NCBI RefSeq assembly: GCF_900074915.1
Contig: NZ_LT222319.1
Span: 2,105,001-2,169,000, forward strand
Reading direction: 5' to 3'
Origin: Pseudomonas cerasi
GTDB lineage: Bacteria > Pseudomonadota > Gammaproteobacteria > Pseudomonadales > Pseudomonadaceae
DNA: 64,000 nucleotides
The notes under the pieces are model-generated. The model made no database searches, was not told the DNA's origin, and worked only from the letters and a program-made list of their open reading frames with translations. Positions 53,453-63,125 of this stretch are shown here, in pieces (within the stretch, counting starts at the first letter, position 1; every line of letters begins with the position of its first letter). The translations under genes were made by a program, and so were the position numbers.

Positions 53453-54631
53453 TCACTTCTCCTGGCAAGCCTGGCGAAATACATCCTGAAAATGTTCTGC
53501 GGTATGGCTCCAGACCCGGGCCTTGCCCATCTGCGCGGCGTTGTCGGCCCACTGCCTGACCAGCTCCGGTGTTGCGCAGGCGCGGGCGAGGGCTTGCGCC
53601 AGCCCGTCGACATCGCCTTGCGGATAGATCATGCCGTTGCCATGCGAGACTTCTTCGGCAAACGAGCGCGCATCCGAAGTGATCACGCCACGTCCGCAGG
53701 CTACCGCCCAGGACAGCGCGCCGCTGGTGCCGCGCAGCTTGCCGAGAATCTTCAGTTTGCTCGACTCGCGATAGGGCAGAACCATCACGTGGTGGGCCTG
53801 GATCACCTGCGCAATCTGTTCGGCAGGCAGGTCCAGTTGCCAGTCGATCAGATCGACAAGGCCCAGTTGGCGGATGCGCAGTCGTAGTTGTTCCAGATAA
53901 CTGCCGGACGGGCCAAAGGCCATTTCCGGCTCGCTGCCGCCGGCCAGGGTCAGGCGTACGGTCGAGCGCAGCGCAGGCTGGGCGGTGAATACGCTGGACA
54001 GCGCATCGAGCAGGTCCTCGATACCCTTGCCGCGATAAATGAAACCGAAATACAACAGACGCAAGGGATTCAACGGCGGTAACGGCATGGGGGCGATGTC
54101 GAGGTTGCCGTGATTGATGACGGCCATCTGCGCTGCCGTCAGCCCCATGCGCTGGCGCAGGCTCTGACTGCCTGCCTGGGTCAGGGTCACCAGCCGGGTC
54201 ATGTGCCGCGCCAGCTGCCGTTCTTCATGCAGGCACAGCGGATCGGCCAGTACTGTGGCGATTTCCGGCAGCGGCGAGCGCATGCCGCTGACCATCGATA
54301 ATGGCCACGGCAGTTTCTCGCGTCGCCAGACCAGGCGCTCGGGATCGTGCACGGTCGCGGTCAACGGCAGCCTCGGGAAACGCCGACGCAATGCGCGCAG
54401 GGCTTGAAACTCCGCCAGTCGACCGCCGCCCAGTTCGGCGTGGACCAGATCGATGCCGCTCCAGTCGGTTTCGGCCACCCGCTGTTGTGCAGCGCGGGGA
54501 TCGTTGCCAACACCCTGCAGCGGTGTACTGACCTGCAGACCCAGGCCTTCAAGCGCATGCCGCAGATGTCCGGCGTAATCGGCGATGCCGTTCTGTTCGG
54601 GCGGCAGCGGCGCAAGCAACGCTATTCGCAT
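53453..54631 (-). CDS. pslF: PslF-like GT4 glycosyltransferase
   Basis: Glycosyltransferase of 392 residues. MRIALLAPLPPEQNGIADYAGHLRHAL is the GT4 N-terminus, and PYRESSKLKILGKLRGTSGALSWAVACGRGVITSD is the donor-binding region with its conserved Glu spacing. It adds a sugar to the growing lipid-linked repeat. The first base of its ATG overlaps the last base of the pslE stop (TGATG), and the pslG ATG starts one base after its stop. Homologue of PslF by position and length (P. aeruginosa enzyme about 395). Confidence 0.88.
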   Translation of the reverse strand: MRIALLAPLPPEQNGIADYAGHLRHALEGLGLQVSTPLQGVGNDPRAAQQRVAETDWSGIDLVHAELGGGRLAEFQALRALRRRFPRLPLTATVHDPERLVWRREKLPWPLSMVSGMRSPLPEIATVLADPLCLHEERQLARHMTRLVTLTQAGSQSLRQRMGLTAAQMAVINHGNLDIAPMPLPPLNPLRLLYFGFIYRGKGIEDLLDALSSVFTAQPALRSTVRLTLAGGSEPEMAFGPSGSYLEQLRLRIRQLGLVDLIDWQLDLPAEQIAQVIQAHHVMVLPYRESSKLKILGKLRGTSGALSWAVACGRGVITSDARSFAEEVSHGNGMIYPQGDVDGLAQALARACATPELVRQWADNAAQMGKARVWSHTAEHFQDVFRQACQEK

Positions 54632-56622
54632 CAGCCTCGGCTCCCGATCCGCTTGAGGAAATTCAGGACCTTTTCAGGCACTTCGAAGCGCCGACGGTTG
54701 ATGATGATGCCGTCGACTTTCTTGAACGCGGTGTTGAGGTTGTTGAGCGTGTCTTCCAGCATCGGCACGGTGGTGTCCTGGGCGCGAACCACCAGCACGA
54801 TCAGGTCAGCCTTGCGCAAGAGCACGAAGGCGTCCTGATTCGCCGAAAGCGCCGACGCATTGATCAGCACGATTTCGCCAGGACTGGCCGGGCCGCGGCC
54901 CTCGGTACGCACCCGATGGCCCTGTTCGATCAGCAGCGCGCTTAACCGCGCGATCACGAACGATACGCCAGCTCCGTACTTGACCGAGGTAAAACCGATG
55001 GTCAATCCGCGCTCTTCTACCTGATCAAGCGGCAGAATGCCGTACACCCGATGCAGATTCGAGGTGAACGCTGCACTGCGTTCCTGAGCACGTTCCAGGT
55101 CGGGGAGGCTGGTCCAGACCGGAACACCGAAGCTGCTCTCGATCTTGTCGCCGTCGTGAATGCGCTGATCCAGCAGGTAGAAGAAGTACAGCGCCACGGC
55201 ACCGACCACAATACTCAGCGGGAATGCCAGAAACAGCATCAGCAGGCTTTTCGGGAATACCCGGCTGGGGTTGAAAGTCGCGTCCTCGACGGTCGCGATA
55301 TTGCTGATCTGGCTGTTGTCGAGCTCACGGTCGATACGCGATTTTTCCAGGCTGTCCTTGTACAGCGCATAGCTTTTCTCCGCTGCATCGAGTTCGTTCT
55401 GCAGGCGCGACAGTTCCGGTTCCAGATTCAGCGCCTGCTGGCGGTCGCTTTCCAGCTGGGCAATCTGCGCATTCTGTTGGGCAAGCTGGGTTTGCAAGCG
55501 CGCGTAGCTGGTCTGCTGGTCGGCATACACATTCTGCATGCGGTTGTAGATGGGGTTGGGCGTGATGCTTTCGGAACGCTGCACGGTGGCGTCCTGTTCC
55601 TTGAGCAGTTTTTTGAGGTTATTGATTTCCTCGTTGATGGCCCGAATCGGTGGCGCCTCTTCCTTGAACGAGCGAAGCATTTCCTGGCGCTCGACTTCCT
55701 TGCCGTTGATGCGGTTCTGAAGGTCCTGACGATTGGGGTTGAGGGCCAGTTCACGGCCTGCAGAGACGGTCTTGGGTTGTTCTGCCAGTTGTTTTTTCAG
55801 CAGGTCCAGACCTGCCTTGGTCGAGGCAATCGAGCGGGTGGTGTTGTTGCGCTCGGTGCGCAGATCGTTGAGCCCCTGCGAAGTGTCGGCCAGACGCTGG
55901 GAAATACTGACCGCGCTCAACTGGTTCAGGTAGTTCTGAATTTGCTTCTTGTACTCGATGATGTTCGCACCGGTCGTCTTCACTTCCCCTTCGTAGAACG
56001 CGTACAGGCTGACACGGCCCAGCGTTTTGGTGCGCTGCGTCTGGTACTCGGTGATCCAGGTCTTGAGTACGGTCTGCGCGATTTCCGGGTCGTTCCAGGT
56101 AAATCTCAGCTCCATCACCGACGAGCCCGGTTCATGGCTGACCTTGAAGTTTTTCTCCAGATCCTCGGCCAGACGTTCGACCTGAGAGCGGTTTTCCACC
56201 AGCCCGATGAACTGCAGAACGTTGCGCACGCCGTTGACGAGCGCTCCGACTACGGTCTTGATGCCGTTCTTCACCGAGGCCAGAACGCCGGTTTCAGGTG
56301 GCACCATGGACAGTTCGGCGAGGTATTTTTCGGACACTGCACGCATGATCGGCCGCCCGCTGAGCATGCGCTCCTCGTCGAGCAGCGGATCGCGCAGGCC
56401 GCTCGGAATCACAATGGCCTGACGATCAGACAACTCGATCGGCACCGTGCTGCTGTCGCGGCCCGGCTTGACCAGCAGCAGGGCGGTGGACTCATAGCGG
56501 TTGGGGAGCAGAAACGCGCCCAGAAGAATGATGACGAAGGTCGCCAGCACGGTAATCCTGACTTCGCGCTGGAAGATGAAGAGCAGGCGCAGAAGGTCGC
56601 GGAATGAGCGGATGTTGATCAT
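54631..56622 (-). CDS. pslE: PslE-like polysaccharide co-polymerase (Wzz/PCP type)
   Basis: Inner-membrane protein of 663 residues (P. aeruginosa PslE is about 662). TM1 at about 19-42 (TVLATFVIILLGAFLLPNRYES, with the Wzz-domain), a long periplasmic coiled-coil from about 180 to 430, TM2 near 450-475, then a cytoplasmic region shaped like a BY-kinase nucleotide fold. The Walker A site there is degenerate (TSVKYGAGVSF lacks GKT) so it probably does not phosphorylate. It works with PslD in export and chain-length control. Overlaps the pslF start by one base; pslD stop lies 17 bases upstream. Confidence 0.93.
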   Translation of the reverse strand: MINIRSFRDLLRLLFIFQREVRITVLATFVIILLGAFLLPNRYESTALLLVKPGRDSSTVPIELSDRQAIVIPSGLRDPLLDEERMLSGRPIMRAVSEKYLAELSMVPPETGVLASVKNGIKTVVGALVNGVRNVLQFIGLVENRSQVERLAEDLEKNFKVSHEPGSSVMELRFTWNDPEIAQTVLKTWITEYQTQRTKTLGRVSLYAFYEGEVKTTGANIIEYKKQIQNYLNQLSAVSISQRLADTSQGLNDLRTERNNTTRSIASTKAGLDLLKKQLAEQPKTVSAGRELALNPNRQDLQNRINGKEVERQEMLRSFKEEAPPIRAINEEINNLKKLLKEQDATVQRSESITPNPIYNRMQNVYADQQTSYARLQTQLAQQNAQIAQLESDRQQALNLEPELSRLQNELDAAEKSYALYKDSLEKSRIDRELDNSQISNIATVEDATFNPSRVFPKSLLMLFLAFPLSIVVGAVALYFFYLLDQRIHDGDKIESSFGVPVWTSLPDLERAQERSAAFTSNLHRVYGILPLDQVEERGLTIGFTSVKYGAGVSFVIARLSALLIEQGHRVRTEGRGPASPGEIVLINASALSANQDAFVLLRKADLIVLVVRAQDTTVPMLEDTLNNLNTAFKKVDGIIINRRRFEVPEKVLNFLKRIGSRG

Positions 56623-56639
56623 GTCTGTTTCCCTGACAA

Positions 56640-57419
56640 TTAATTGTTGTTGCGCAGCTCGTAATTCATGCCCAGGCCGATCGACTTCGCGAAGGGGATC
56701 AACTGGTTGAAATACAGGGACACGCCGTCAACCTTGTTGCCGACCGACGATTTGGGAACGAACACGATATCGCCGCGTTTCAACAGGACCGGTGCGCTGG
56801 GGCCACCGGCGCCGCCGGCCCAGAGAAACTTGCTGTAATCGAAGAAGTAAGTCTTGTAGAGGCCGTTTTCTTCCTGACGCAGCAGGGCGACCTGACCGGC
56901 ATCGGCGTCAAGCGCCACGCCGCCAGCGCCGACAATCGCCTGGTCAAGGTTGGTAGCGACGTTGACCGGCAAAGTGACCGAGTTGCGCACCGCGCCGCCG
57001 ACAAACACGGTATTGCCCGGTGACTGGGAAATGTTGATGGTCAGCGCGGTCTCGCGGTAGACGTTCTGCAGCTTGCTTTCCAGCAGGTCGTTGAGTTGCT
57101 GGAGGGTCAGGCCTGCGGCCTTGACGGTGCCGATGTAAGGGTAGGAAAAGGTGCCGTCGTTGAGCACCTGAAACAGGGTCAGTTCATAGATGGAGTTGGC
57201 GGTGAACGCCGAAATCGAAGGCGCCTCGCCACTGTTGCGCACGATGCGCAGCGTGTCGCCGGGGCGGATCCGCTCCGGTGGCAGCGGCTTGCCTGCCAGC
57301 GCGCGCCCCGCCGCCTGACCGGCCTCGATTTGCGCACGGTCATCGGGCAGGCCCACCCTGGAAGGGGTATTGCACGCACTTAACAGCAATAAGCTGGCGA
57401 TCAGCATCATGCTTTTCAT
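56640..57419 (-). CDS. pslD: PslD-like outer-membrane export lipoprotein (Wza type)
   Basis: Lipoprotein of 259 residues. The signal peptide ends LLLSAC with lipid-bearing Cys16. Then a polysaccharide-export domain: PERIRPGDTLRIVRNSGEAPSIS and ELTLFQVLNDGTFSYPYIGTVKAAGLTLQQLNDLLESKL, and SLBB-like repeats with VFVGGAVRNSVTLPVNVATNLDQAIVGAGGV. It forms the outer-membrane gate for Psl-like polysaccharide. ATG 57419 has AGGAGC upstream; the open frame upstream to 57509 is not supported. The 132 bases between pslB and pslD are where pslC is found in P. aeruginosa. Confidence 0.93.
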   Translation of the reverse strand: MKSMMLIASLLLLSACNTPSRVGLPDDRAQIEAGQAAGRALAGKPLPPERIRPGDTLRIVRNSGEAPSISAFTANSIYELTLFQVLNDGTFSYPYIGTVKAAGLTLQQLNDLLESKLQNVYRETALTINISQSPGNTVFVGGAVRNSVTLPVNVATNLDQAIVGAGGVALDADAGQVALLRQEENGLYKTYFFDYSKFLWAGGAGGPSAPVLLKRGDIVFVPKSSVGNKVDGVSLYFNQLIPFAKSIGLGMNYELRNNN

Positions 57420-57551
57420 TGGTCCTGAGCTCCTGTCATGCACAAATACGGCTCCCTTGCGGGTAATAAATTCATGTTGGCGGGTCATGCGTGTTCCGGG
57501 TGCTGTCAATTGCGTGCCGCGTGAATCAAGCGGCGCTTGCTGCTGCGCCGA

Positions 57552-59009
57552 TCAGCTCTTCTCGGCCTTGTCGGGTACACGTCCATAAATGTCGGTAAAA
57601 CGTACGATGTCGTCCTCGCCCAGGTACTCGCCGCTCTGCACCTCGATCATCACCAGATCGATGACGCCAGGATTGACCAGACGATGCGTGTGGCCCGGCT
57701 TGATGAAGGTCGATTCGTTGGTATCCAGCATGAACTCGCGCTCGCCGTTGGTGACGCGGGCCATGCCGCTGACCACGATCCAGTGTTCGCTGCGGTGATG
57801 GTGCATCTGCAACGACAGTGACGCCTGCGGGCGAACCACGATGCGCTTGATCTTGAAGCGCTTGCCCTCTTCGAGGACGGTGTAAGTGCCCCAGGGGCGT
57901 GTGACTGTGCGATGCAGGCGGTAGGCATCATGGCCCTGACGTTTGAGCTCCTGAGCGATGATCTTGACGTCCTGACTGCGGCGACCGTCGGCGATCAGCA
58001 AGGCGTCGGGGGTGTCGATGATGATCAGATTGTCGAGGCCGATAGCGCCTACCAGACGCTTGGGAGAGTCGATGTAGCAGTTGCTGACGTCGTGCAGCAC
58101 GGTTTCGCCATTGCAGTAGTTGCCTTGAGCATCGCCGGGAGACAGTTCACGCACCGCCTGCCACGAGCCGATATCACTCCAGCCAAGCTGGCAGGGCACC
58201 ACGGCGACTGTGTCGGAGCGTTCCATCAGCGCGTAATCGATGGAAATGTCCGGTGTCAGGGCAAACGACTCACTGTCCAGCTCGACTTGCAGCTCACGGT
58301 TGCCTTCCTTGCGCGGGCTGGATTCCAGGCATGCGCTGACGGCGCTCAAGACGTCCGGCGCATGCGTGCGCAGCTCGCGCAGCACGGCGTCGGCGCGCAT
58401 GCAGAACATGCCGGCATTCCAGAAATGCTGACCACTGTCCAGATAGCCTTGGGCGGTGATCGCGTCGGGCTTTTCGACAAAACGGGCGACCTGACATGCG
58501 TCGGCATTCAGTGCCGGGCCTTTCTCGATGTAGCCGAAACCGGTTTCCGGCGCGGTCGGCAGGATGCCGAACGTCACCAGCCAGCCCTCTGCGGCCAGCT
58601 TCTGTGCAGCGCTCACTGCTCTGGAGAATTCCGCCACGTCGGTGATCAGGTGATCGGCAGGCAACACCAGCAGTTGCGCTTCGTCGCCATACAGTTGGCT
58701 GACGTGCAATGCCGCGGCGGCAACGGCAGCTGCTGTATTACGACCGAAGGGTTCGAGGATGAAATCCAGACGTGCATTGCCTTTGTTCAACTGGCGGTAG
58801 TCGTCCACCGTGCGGAAATACACTTCCCGGTTGGTGACGGTCAGCAGACGCTCGACGCCGGGCAGACCGACCGCACGCAGAAAGGTCTTCTGCAGCAGGC
58901 TTTGGCCGTCTGGCAGGCGCATGAACGGCTTGGGCATCGCTTCACGGGAAACCGGCCAAAGACGGGTGCCGGAGCCGTCGGCAATGATGCAGGGAATGAG
59001 CGTGCTCAT
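57552..59009 (-). CDS. pslB: PslB-like mannose-1-phosphate guanylyltransferase / mannose-6-phosphate isomerase
   Basis: Bifunctional enzyme of 485 residues supplying GDP-mannose. The N-terminal nucleotidyltransferase domain has IIADGSGTRLWPVSREAMPKPF (residues 8-29), FVEKPD and the EPFGRNTAAAV signature. The first Gly of the usual AGGSGTRLWP is Asp11 here. The C-terminal cupin isomerase domain is seen from about 340: TRPWGTYTVLEEGKRFKIKRIVVRPQASLSLQMHHHRSEHWIVVSGMARV with metal-binding His residues and EVQSGEYLGEDDIVRFTD. ATG 59009 overlaps the pslA stop (TGATG). Confidence 0.93.
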   Translation of the reverse strand: MSTLIPCIIADGSGTRLWPVSREAMPKPFMRLPDGQSLLQKTFLRAVGLPGVERLLTVTNREVYFRTVDDYRQLNKGNARLDFILEPFGRNTAAAVAAAALHVSQLYGDEAQLLVLPADHLITDVAEFSRAVSAAQKLAAEGWLVTFGILPTAPETGFGYIEKGPALNADACQVARFVEKPDAITAQGYLDSGQHFWNAGMFCMRADAVLRELRTHAPDVLSAVSACLESSPRKEGNRELQVELDSESFALTPDISIDYALMERSDTVAVVPCQLGWSDIGSWQAVRELSPGDAQGNYCNGETVLHDVSNCYIDSPKRLVGAIGLDNLIIIDTPDALLIADGRRSQDVKIIAQELKRQGHDAYRLHRTVTRPWGTYTVLEEGKRFKIKRIVVRPQASLSLQMHHHRSEHWIVVSGMARVTNGEREFMLDTNESTFIKPGHTHRLVNPGVIDLVMIEVQSGEYLGEDDIVRFTDIYGRVPDKAEKS

Positions 59010-60445
59010 CAGTAAGCCTCACGGGTGAATAGCACTGCAGGCACAGTGCGCATAAGGATGTAGAGGTCGAACCAGACGGACCAGTTTTCTATGTACTCAA
59101 GGTCGAACTCGACGCGTTTTTCGATTTTTTCAACGGTGTCGGTTTCGCCCCGATAGCCGTTGATCTGCGCCAGTCCGGTAATGCCTGGTTTGACGCGGTG
59201 CCGCGAGGTGTATTCCTTCACCGCCTGCTCGAACAGAATCCCGGCTGCCTTGGTCGCCGTGGCGTGCGGACGCGGTCCGACCATCGACATGCTGCCCGCC
59301 ACCACGTTGAACAGCTGTGGCAGTTCATCCAGGCTGGTTTTGCGAATGAAGCGACCGACCCGCGTTATTCTGGCGTCACCGCGGGTGGTTTGCCGTTCGG
59401 CCGTTGCATCGGCCTGGTGCTGATGCATGGAGCGGAACTTGAACACTTCGATCAGGCGATTGTTGTACCCGTAGCGCTTCTGACGGAAAAACACCGGTCC
59501 TGGCGAATCGAGCTTGATCGCCAGCGCGACCAGCAGCATCAAAGGTGATAGCGCAAGAAGCGCCAGCGATGACAGCACGATGTCTTCAGCGCGTTTGATG
59601 AACGGCGACCAGCCACTGAGCGGCAGATCCGAGGCATTGAACATCGGCAGCCGGGCGACTTCGGTGATGCGGTTGTGGGTGTGCCGAAAGGCGATCATGT
59701 CCGGCACCAGCAATACGTTGACCGGTAGCCTGCGCAGTTCGCGGATGATGTAGTCCATGCGGTTTTCCGCTGTCCAGGGCAGGGCGACCAGCACTTGGGT
59801 CACTTTCTCTTCGCGGATCAGCCGCTCCAGATCGCTGGTATTGCCCAGCAGTGGCAGGTTGGCTACGGTCTTGGGCATGCGCCCGATACGGTCGTCGATA
59901 AAGCCGGTCACCCCCGAACGAATGTCCTGATGTTCAAGCAGGTATTCGGCGAGGCGCTGGCCATTCTCCGTCGCGCCAAGAATCACGGCGTGCTGCAGGA
60001 ACACGCCCTTGCGCATCTGACGCTTGAACAGCATCAGCAGCAGCAGACGAATGATGCCGAACAGCGCAAGGCTGGTCAGGTACCAGATCAGCAGTTCTTC
60101 CGGCGGGAGGTAGCCGAACAGGCCCATTGCCTGCTGCATGAACAGCAACAGTCCGAAGGCGGCCGTCCAGGCCAGCGCCATCGCGCCCATGCGCAGATCG
60201 TTGCTGAACAGTGCTTCGGAATAGACGCCCATGGCCTGGAACACCAGCACCCCGACAAAGCCGAAAAACAGCAGCATGGTCAGGTAACCCTGCTGTGTTT
60301 CCGCTCCGCCATCCTTGATCAGCAGAATGATCACAAGGCCCGGCAGTATGCAGGCGATGCCGTGAGCCAGGCGAATGCCGAAAAGAAAGTATTCGACCAG
60401 GCTGGTGCGGGTCAGCGAAAGGCTGTCGACGGGCTGCAACCTCAT
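59009..60445 (-). CDS. pslA: PslA-like undecaprenyl-phosphate sugar-1-phosphate transferase
   Basis: Membrane glycosyl-1-phosphate transferase of 478 residues that begins synthesis of the repeat unit on the lipid carrier. Several N-terminal membrane segments (about 5, residues 15-140), a CoA-binding-like Rossmann domain ([16 protein letters not shown] near residue 160), and a C-terminal sugar-transferase domain with [72 protein letters not shown] and [13 protein letters not shown]. First gene of the Psl-like operon; the upstream AT-rich gap is its likely promoter. Length equals P. aeruginosa PslA. Confidence 0.95.
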   Translation of the reverse strand: MRLQPVDSLSLTRTSLVEYFLFGIRLAHGIACILPGLVIILLIKDGGAETQQGYLTMLLFFGFVGVLVFQAMGVYSEALFSNDLRMGAMALAWTAAFGLLLFMQQAMGLFGYLPPEELLIWYLTSLALFGIIRLLLLMLFKRQMRKGVFLQHAVILGATENGQRLAEYLLEHQDIRSGVTGFIDDRIGRMPKTVANLPLLGNTSDLERLIREEKVTQVLVALPWTAENRMDYIIRELRRLPVNVLLVPDMIAFRHTHNRITEVARLPMFNASDLPLSGWSPFIKRAEDIVLSSLALLALSPLMLLVALAIKLDSPGPVFFRQKRYGYNNRLIEVFKFRSMHQHQADATAERQTTRGDARITRVGRFIRKTSLDELPQLFNVVAGSMSMVGPRPHATATKAAGILFEQAVKEYTSRHRVKPGITGLAQINGYRGETDTVEKIEKRVEFDLEYIENWSVWFDLYILMRTVPAVLFTREAY

Positions 60446-60963
60446 GGAAATCCCTTACTCCCTGTGCGCGCCTGAATTCTGCTGACCCAGGACGTATTTC
60501 TATTTTTTGTAAGACCCGAGAGGTGTTTCTACGGGGACTGTGTCCAAGCGTAGCCAGTTACAGGTCGTGCTGATGAGGAATCCGGACCGTCTTTTGTGAA
60601 TATCACTTTATATATGTCGTCCCTTACCGGATTTTATTTAAGCCTTTTCAATCATTTGTGAAGGAAATTTCCCTCAAGTGAGGGTACTGCTGTCAGTAAA
60701 GCTCATGAAACGAATAGTGACAGGACAAAAGTGCTTCAGCCCTGACGCAGGCGTTGATCCGGACAGCCCGTTGCGAGGTTCTCCCCAGTACCTGCGGGGG
60801 CAAGCGAGCTGTTGCAGAGGTGAAAAAAATTTCCGCAACGGATGGGCTTTTTCCGGCTGCCCGGGGTCAGAGTCATGCGTCGTGCGAAATGTATGCGGGC
60901 GCCGATTACACCAAGAGCGTCGCTCGCAGGTTTCAATTCGTAGGGTTCGGCAGAGGAGGTGTC
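60446..60963. other. Promoter gap of psl operon and yegS
   Basis: 518 bases with an AT-rich centre (60590-60665) where the psl promoter is expected. The minus-strand leader has AGGGAGT and AAGGGAT just before pslA, giving GGA motifs of the type CsrA/RsmA binds. No palindrome or gene was recognised; I cannot place a transcription start. Confidence 0.5.
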
Positions 60964-61881
60964 ATGACACAACGCAGGGCAATGCTCATTCTTCACGGTA
61001 AACAGGCACTCAACGAAGACGTGCGTGACGCGGTGGCAGACAAGCGCAAGCAGGGTTGGGAGCTGGACGTGCGACTGACGTGGGAAGCCGGCGATGCCCA
61101 GCGCCTGGTCGGCGAGGCCCTGGCCGCCGGTCATCGGCATATCGTCGCAGGTGGTGGCGACGGCACCTTGCGCGATATCGCCGAAGCCTTGGCAATGGCC
61201 GAAACCAAGGCCAGCCTGACTATTCTGCCGCTGGGGACTGCCAACGATTTTGCCCGTGCGGCTGGCGTGCCTCTGGAAGTCTCCAGGGCCCTGCAACTGA
61301 TGGACGTGGCTCCGCGTGCCGTCGATCTGGGTGAGGTCGGCGGCAAGCTGTTCCTCAATATGGCGACCGGTGGGTTTGGCAGCCAGGTCACGGCCAGCAC
61401 GTCCGAAGACCTGAAGAAAGTGCTGGGTGGCGCTGCCTACCTGTTTACCGGCCTGACCCGATTCAGCGAGCTGCATGCGGCCCACGGCGAGCTCACCGGG
61501 CCGGATTTTCACTGGCGCGGCGACCTGCTTGCACTGGGTATCGGCAATGGTCGGCAGGCGGGCGGTGGACACGAGCTGTGCCCGACCGCGCTGGCCGATG
61601 ACGGTCTGCTCGACATCAGTATCCTGCCGGCGCCTCAGGAAGTGGTCGGCACGCTGAGGAGTCTTCTGGAAGGCGGGCTGGGCATCGACAATATGTTCGT
61701 TCGAGCGCGTTTGCCGTGGGTAGAACTCAAGTCCGCCCAGGGCCTGGATATCAATCTGGACGGTGAGCCGCTGTCGGGCGAGTACCTGCGTTTCGAGGCC
61801 CGGCCGGGGGCACTTCAGGTACACCTGCCAACCGATTCGCCGGTACTGAGCGGCGCACCTGAGCTCAATCGTCCAGACTGA
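60964..61881 (+). CDS. yegS: YegS-type lipid kinase
   Basis: Diacylglycerol-kinase-catalytic-fold enzyme of 305 residues. GGGDGTLRDIAEAL is the nucleotide-binding motif (about residue 62), PLGTANDFARA the second signature, NMATGGFGSQV the third and DDGLLDISILPAPQE the fourth; length equals E. coli YegS. It may phosphorylate phosphatidylglycerol or a similar lipid. ATG 60964 follows GAGGAGG; a longer open frame from 60754 covers unlikely sequence. The last 17 bases overlap the end of the response-regulator gene on the other strand. Confidence 0.93.
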   Translation: MTQRRAMLILHGKQALNEDVRDAVADKRKQGWELDVRLTWEAGDAQRLVGEALAAGHRHIVAGGGDGTLRDIAEALAMAETKASLTILPLGTANDFARAAGVPLEVSRALQLMDVAPRAVDLGEVGGKLFLNMATGGFGSQVTASTSEDLKKVLGGAAYLFTGLTRFSELHAAHGELTGPDFHWRGDLLALGIGNGRQAGGGHELCPTALADDGLLDISILPAPQEVVGTLRSLLEGGLGIDNMFVRARLPWVELKSAQGLDINLDGEPLSGEYLRFEARPGALQVHLPTDSPVLSGAPELNRPD

Positions 61882-62527
61882 TAATCCGTTCGCGAACGCA
61901 GAACAGCACCAACCCGGCCACGTCGAATATCTGCAGGCGCTTCATGACCTGGGCACGGTGAGTCTCGATGGTCTTGACGCTGAGTCCCAGGCCATCGGCA
62001 ATCTCGCGTGTGGACTTGCCGCGCACGATCAGGCGCAGGATTTCAAGTTGGCGAGCGGTCAGGCGATAACGCTCCTTCGCCGCCTGAGCCCGGTCCGAGG
62101 GTGTACCGCGCAATGCGCACTCGATGACCATCTGAGCAATGGCCGGGCTCAGGTAGCGCTCGTTGCTGCGCAGCGCCCCGAGTGCCTGTTCGAGTTCCGC
62201 AGCCGTAGTGTCCTTGAGCAGATAACCATGCGCGCCGATGTCGAGTGCACGCATGATCATGTCCGGATCATTCTGCATCGACAGGATCAATACCTTGCAG
62301 TGCGGTAGCACCTGCAGCAGGTGCTCGAGTGCATCCAGGCCGTCGACACTTTTCATGCAGATGTCGAGCAGGATGATGTCGGGCCTGAGCTGCTGCGCAA
62401 GGTTTGCCAATTGCGCGCCGTCAGTCGTTTCGCCCACGATGGTATATCCGGGCATGTCTGCAACCAGCGCTCGCACGCCGGCTCTGATAAGGGAGTGGTC
62501 GTCGACCAGTAACAGATTGCAGGTCAT
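61865..62527 (-). CDS. NarL/FixJ-type response regulator
   Basis: Two-component regulator of 220 residues. Receiver domain: acidic pair DD at 9-10, phosphorylation site Asp55 in IILLDICMKS and Lys in LLKDTTAAE near 105. The LuxR-type HTH is LTARQLEILRLIVRGKSTREIADGLGLSVKTIETHRAQVMKRL at about 155-200. The cognate kinase is not adjacent. The next gene upstream on the same strand (62694-63125) is a possible Hpt-like protein, but the 166-base gap is not evidence of an operon. Targets unknown. Confidence 0.92.
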   Translation of the reverse strand: MTCNLLLVDDHSLIRAGVRALVADMPGYTIVGETTDGAQLANLAQQLRPDIILLDICMKSVDGLDALEHLLQVLPHCKVLILSMQNDPDMIMRALDIGAHGYLLKDTTAAELEQALGALRSNERYLSPAIAQMVIECALRGTPSDRAQAAKERYRLTARQLEILRLIVRGKSTREIADGLGLSVKTIETHRAQVMKRLQIFDVAGLVLFCVRERIISLDD

Positions 62528-62693
62528 TGTGATTTCTTGTGCAAATGGGACCGCTCAAGCGCGTGTGCAGTCTCTGGTCATACGTGAAGACGATGTCAAC
62601 AGCAGTAAAGACAATGAACGGAAAATGCTGCTGTGACAACGCTGCCTCAATGACATCGCGATACGATTCTCAACGGCCGGGCGTGATCGAGCG

Positions 62694-63125
62694 TTATTGG
62701 CGGGTTGCATCTTTCGGCAAGGCCGATTGCGCGGAGGCGCTGGCCAGTTTTTCCAGCAGTTCGAGCTGTTCGTGGTCGTCCATCGTCAATTCGCCGGTCA
62801 GCGGATCGAGAAGCTCGACTTGCCAATACATCAGCGTCAGGCAGTTCTTGACGGCCAGCAGGGCTTCCTGGGAAAGCTCGTTGGTCTGACTGCCGGTTTT
62901 CAACAACTGGCACAGCTGGCGGGAAAAATCGGCAATGCACGGCACAGGAACGGCCTCTGCCTCCTGCGCGAGCTTGCGCAGGGTTGTCAGCAGGCAGCCG
63001 GTAGCGTCCTCGTCGTTGGGGATCAGCTCCAGATGCGAAAGACATTCTTCCGACTTGTGCAAAAGTGCCTGAGACAGGCTCAGGAACTGGTCGTGCTTGT
63101 GCTGCCAATCGTTGTGGCTCAGCAT
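62694..63125 (-). CDS. Small helical protein, possibly degenerate Hpt-like
   Basis: Protein of 143 residues, predicted all-helical, no membrane segment or signal. The segment LLTTLRKLAQEAEAVPVPCIADFSRQLCQLL resembles the core helix pair of Hpt/CheA-P1 domains (AHxxKGxAxxxGxxxLxxxxxxLE), but the phospho-accepting His is absent and the HxxKG motif is not conserved, so it could be only a structural relative. It is next to a response regulator and divergent from cheV, so a chemotaxis or signal-transduction role is plausible. ATG 63125 is taken as start. Family membership is uncertain. Confidence 0.5.
   Translation of the reverse strand: MLSHNDWQHKHDQFLSLSQALLHKSEECLSHLELIPNDEDATGCLLTTLRKLAQEAEAVPVPCIADFSRQLCQLLKTGSQTNELSQEALLAVKNCLTLMYWQVELLDPLTGELTMDDHEQLELLEKLASASAQSALPKDATRQ

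Noticed and set aside
55051..56607. 518-codon plus-strand frame
   Set aside because: Antisense to the pslE coiled-coil region; long shadow frames are expected in GC-rich sequence.
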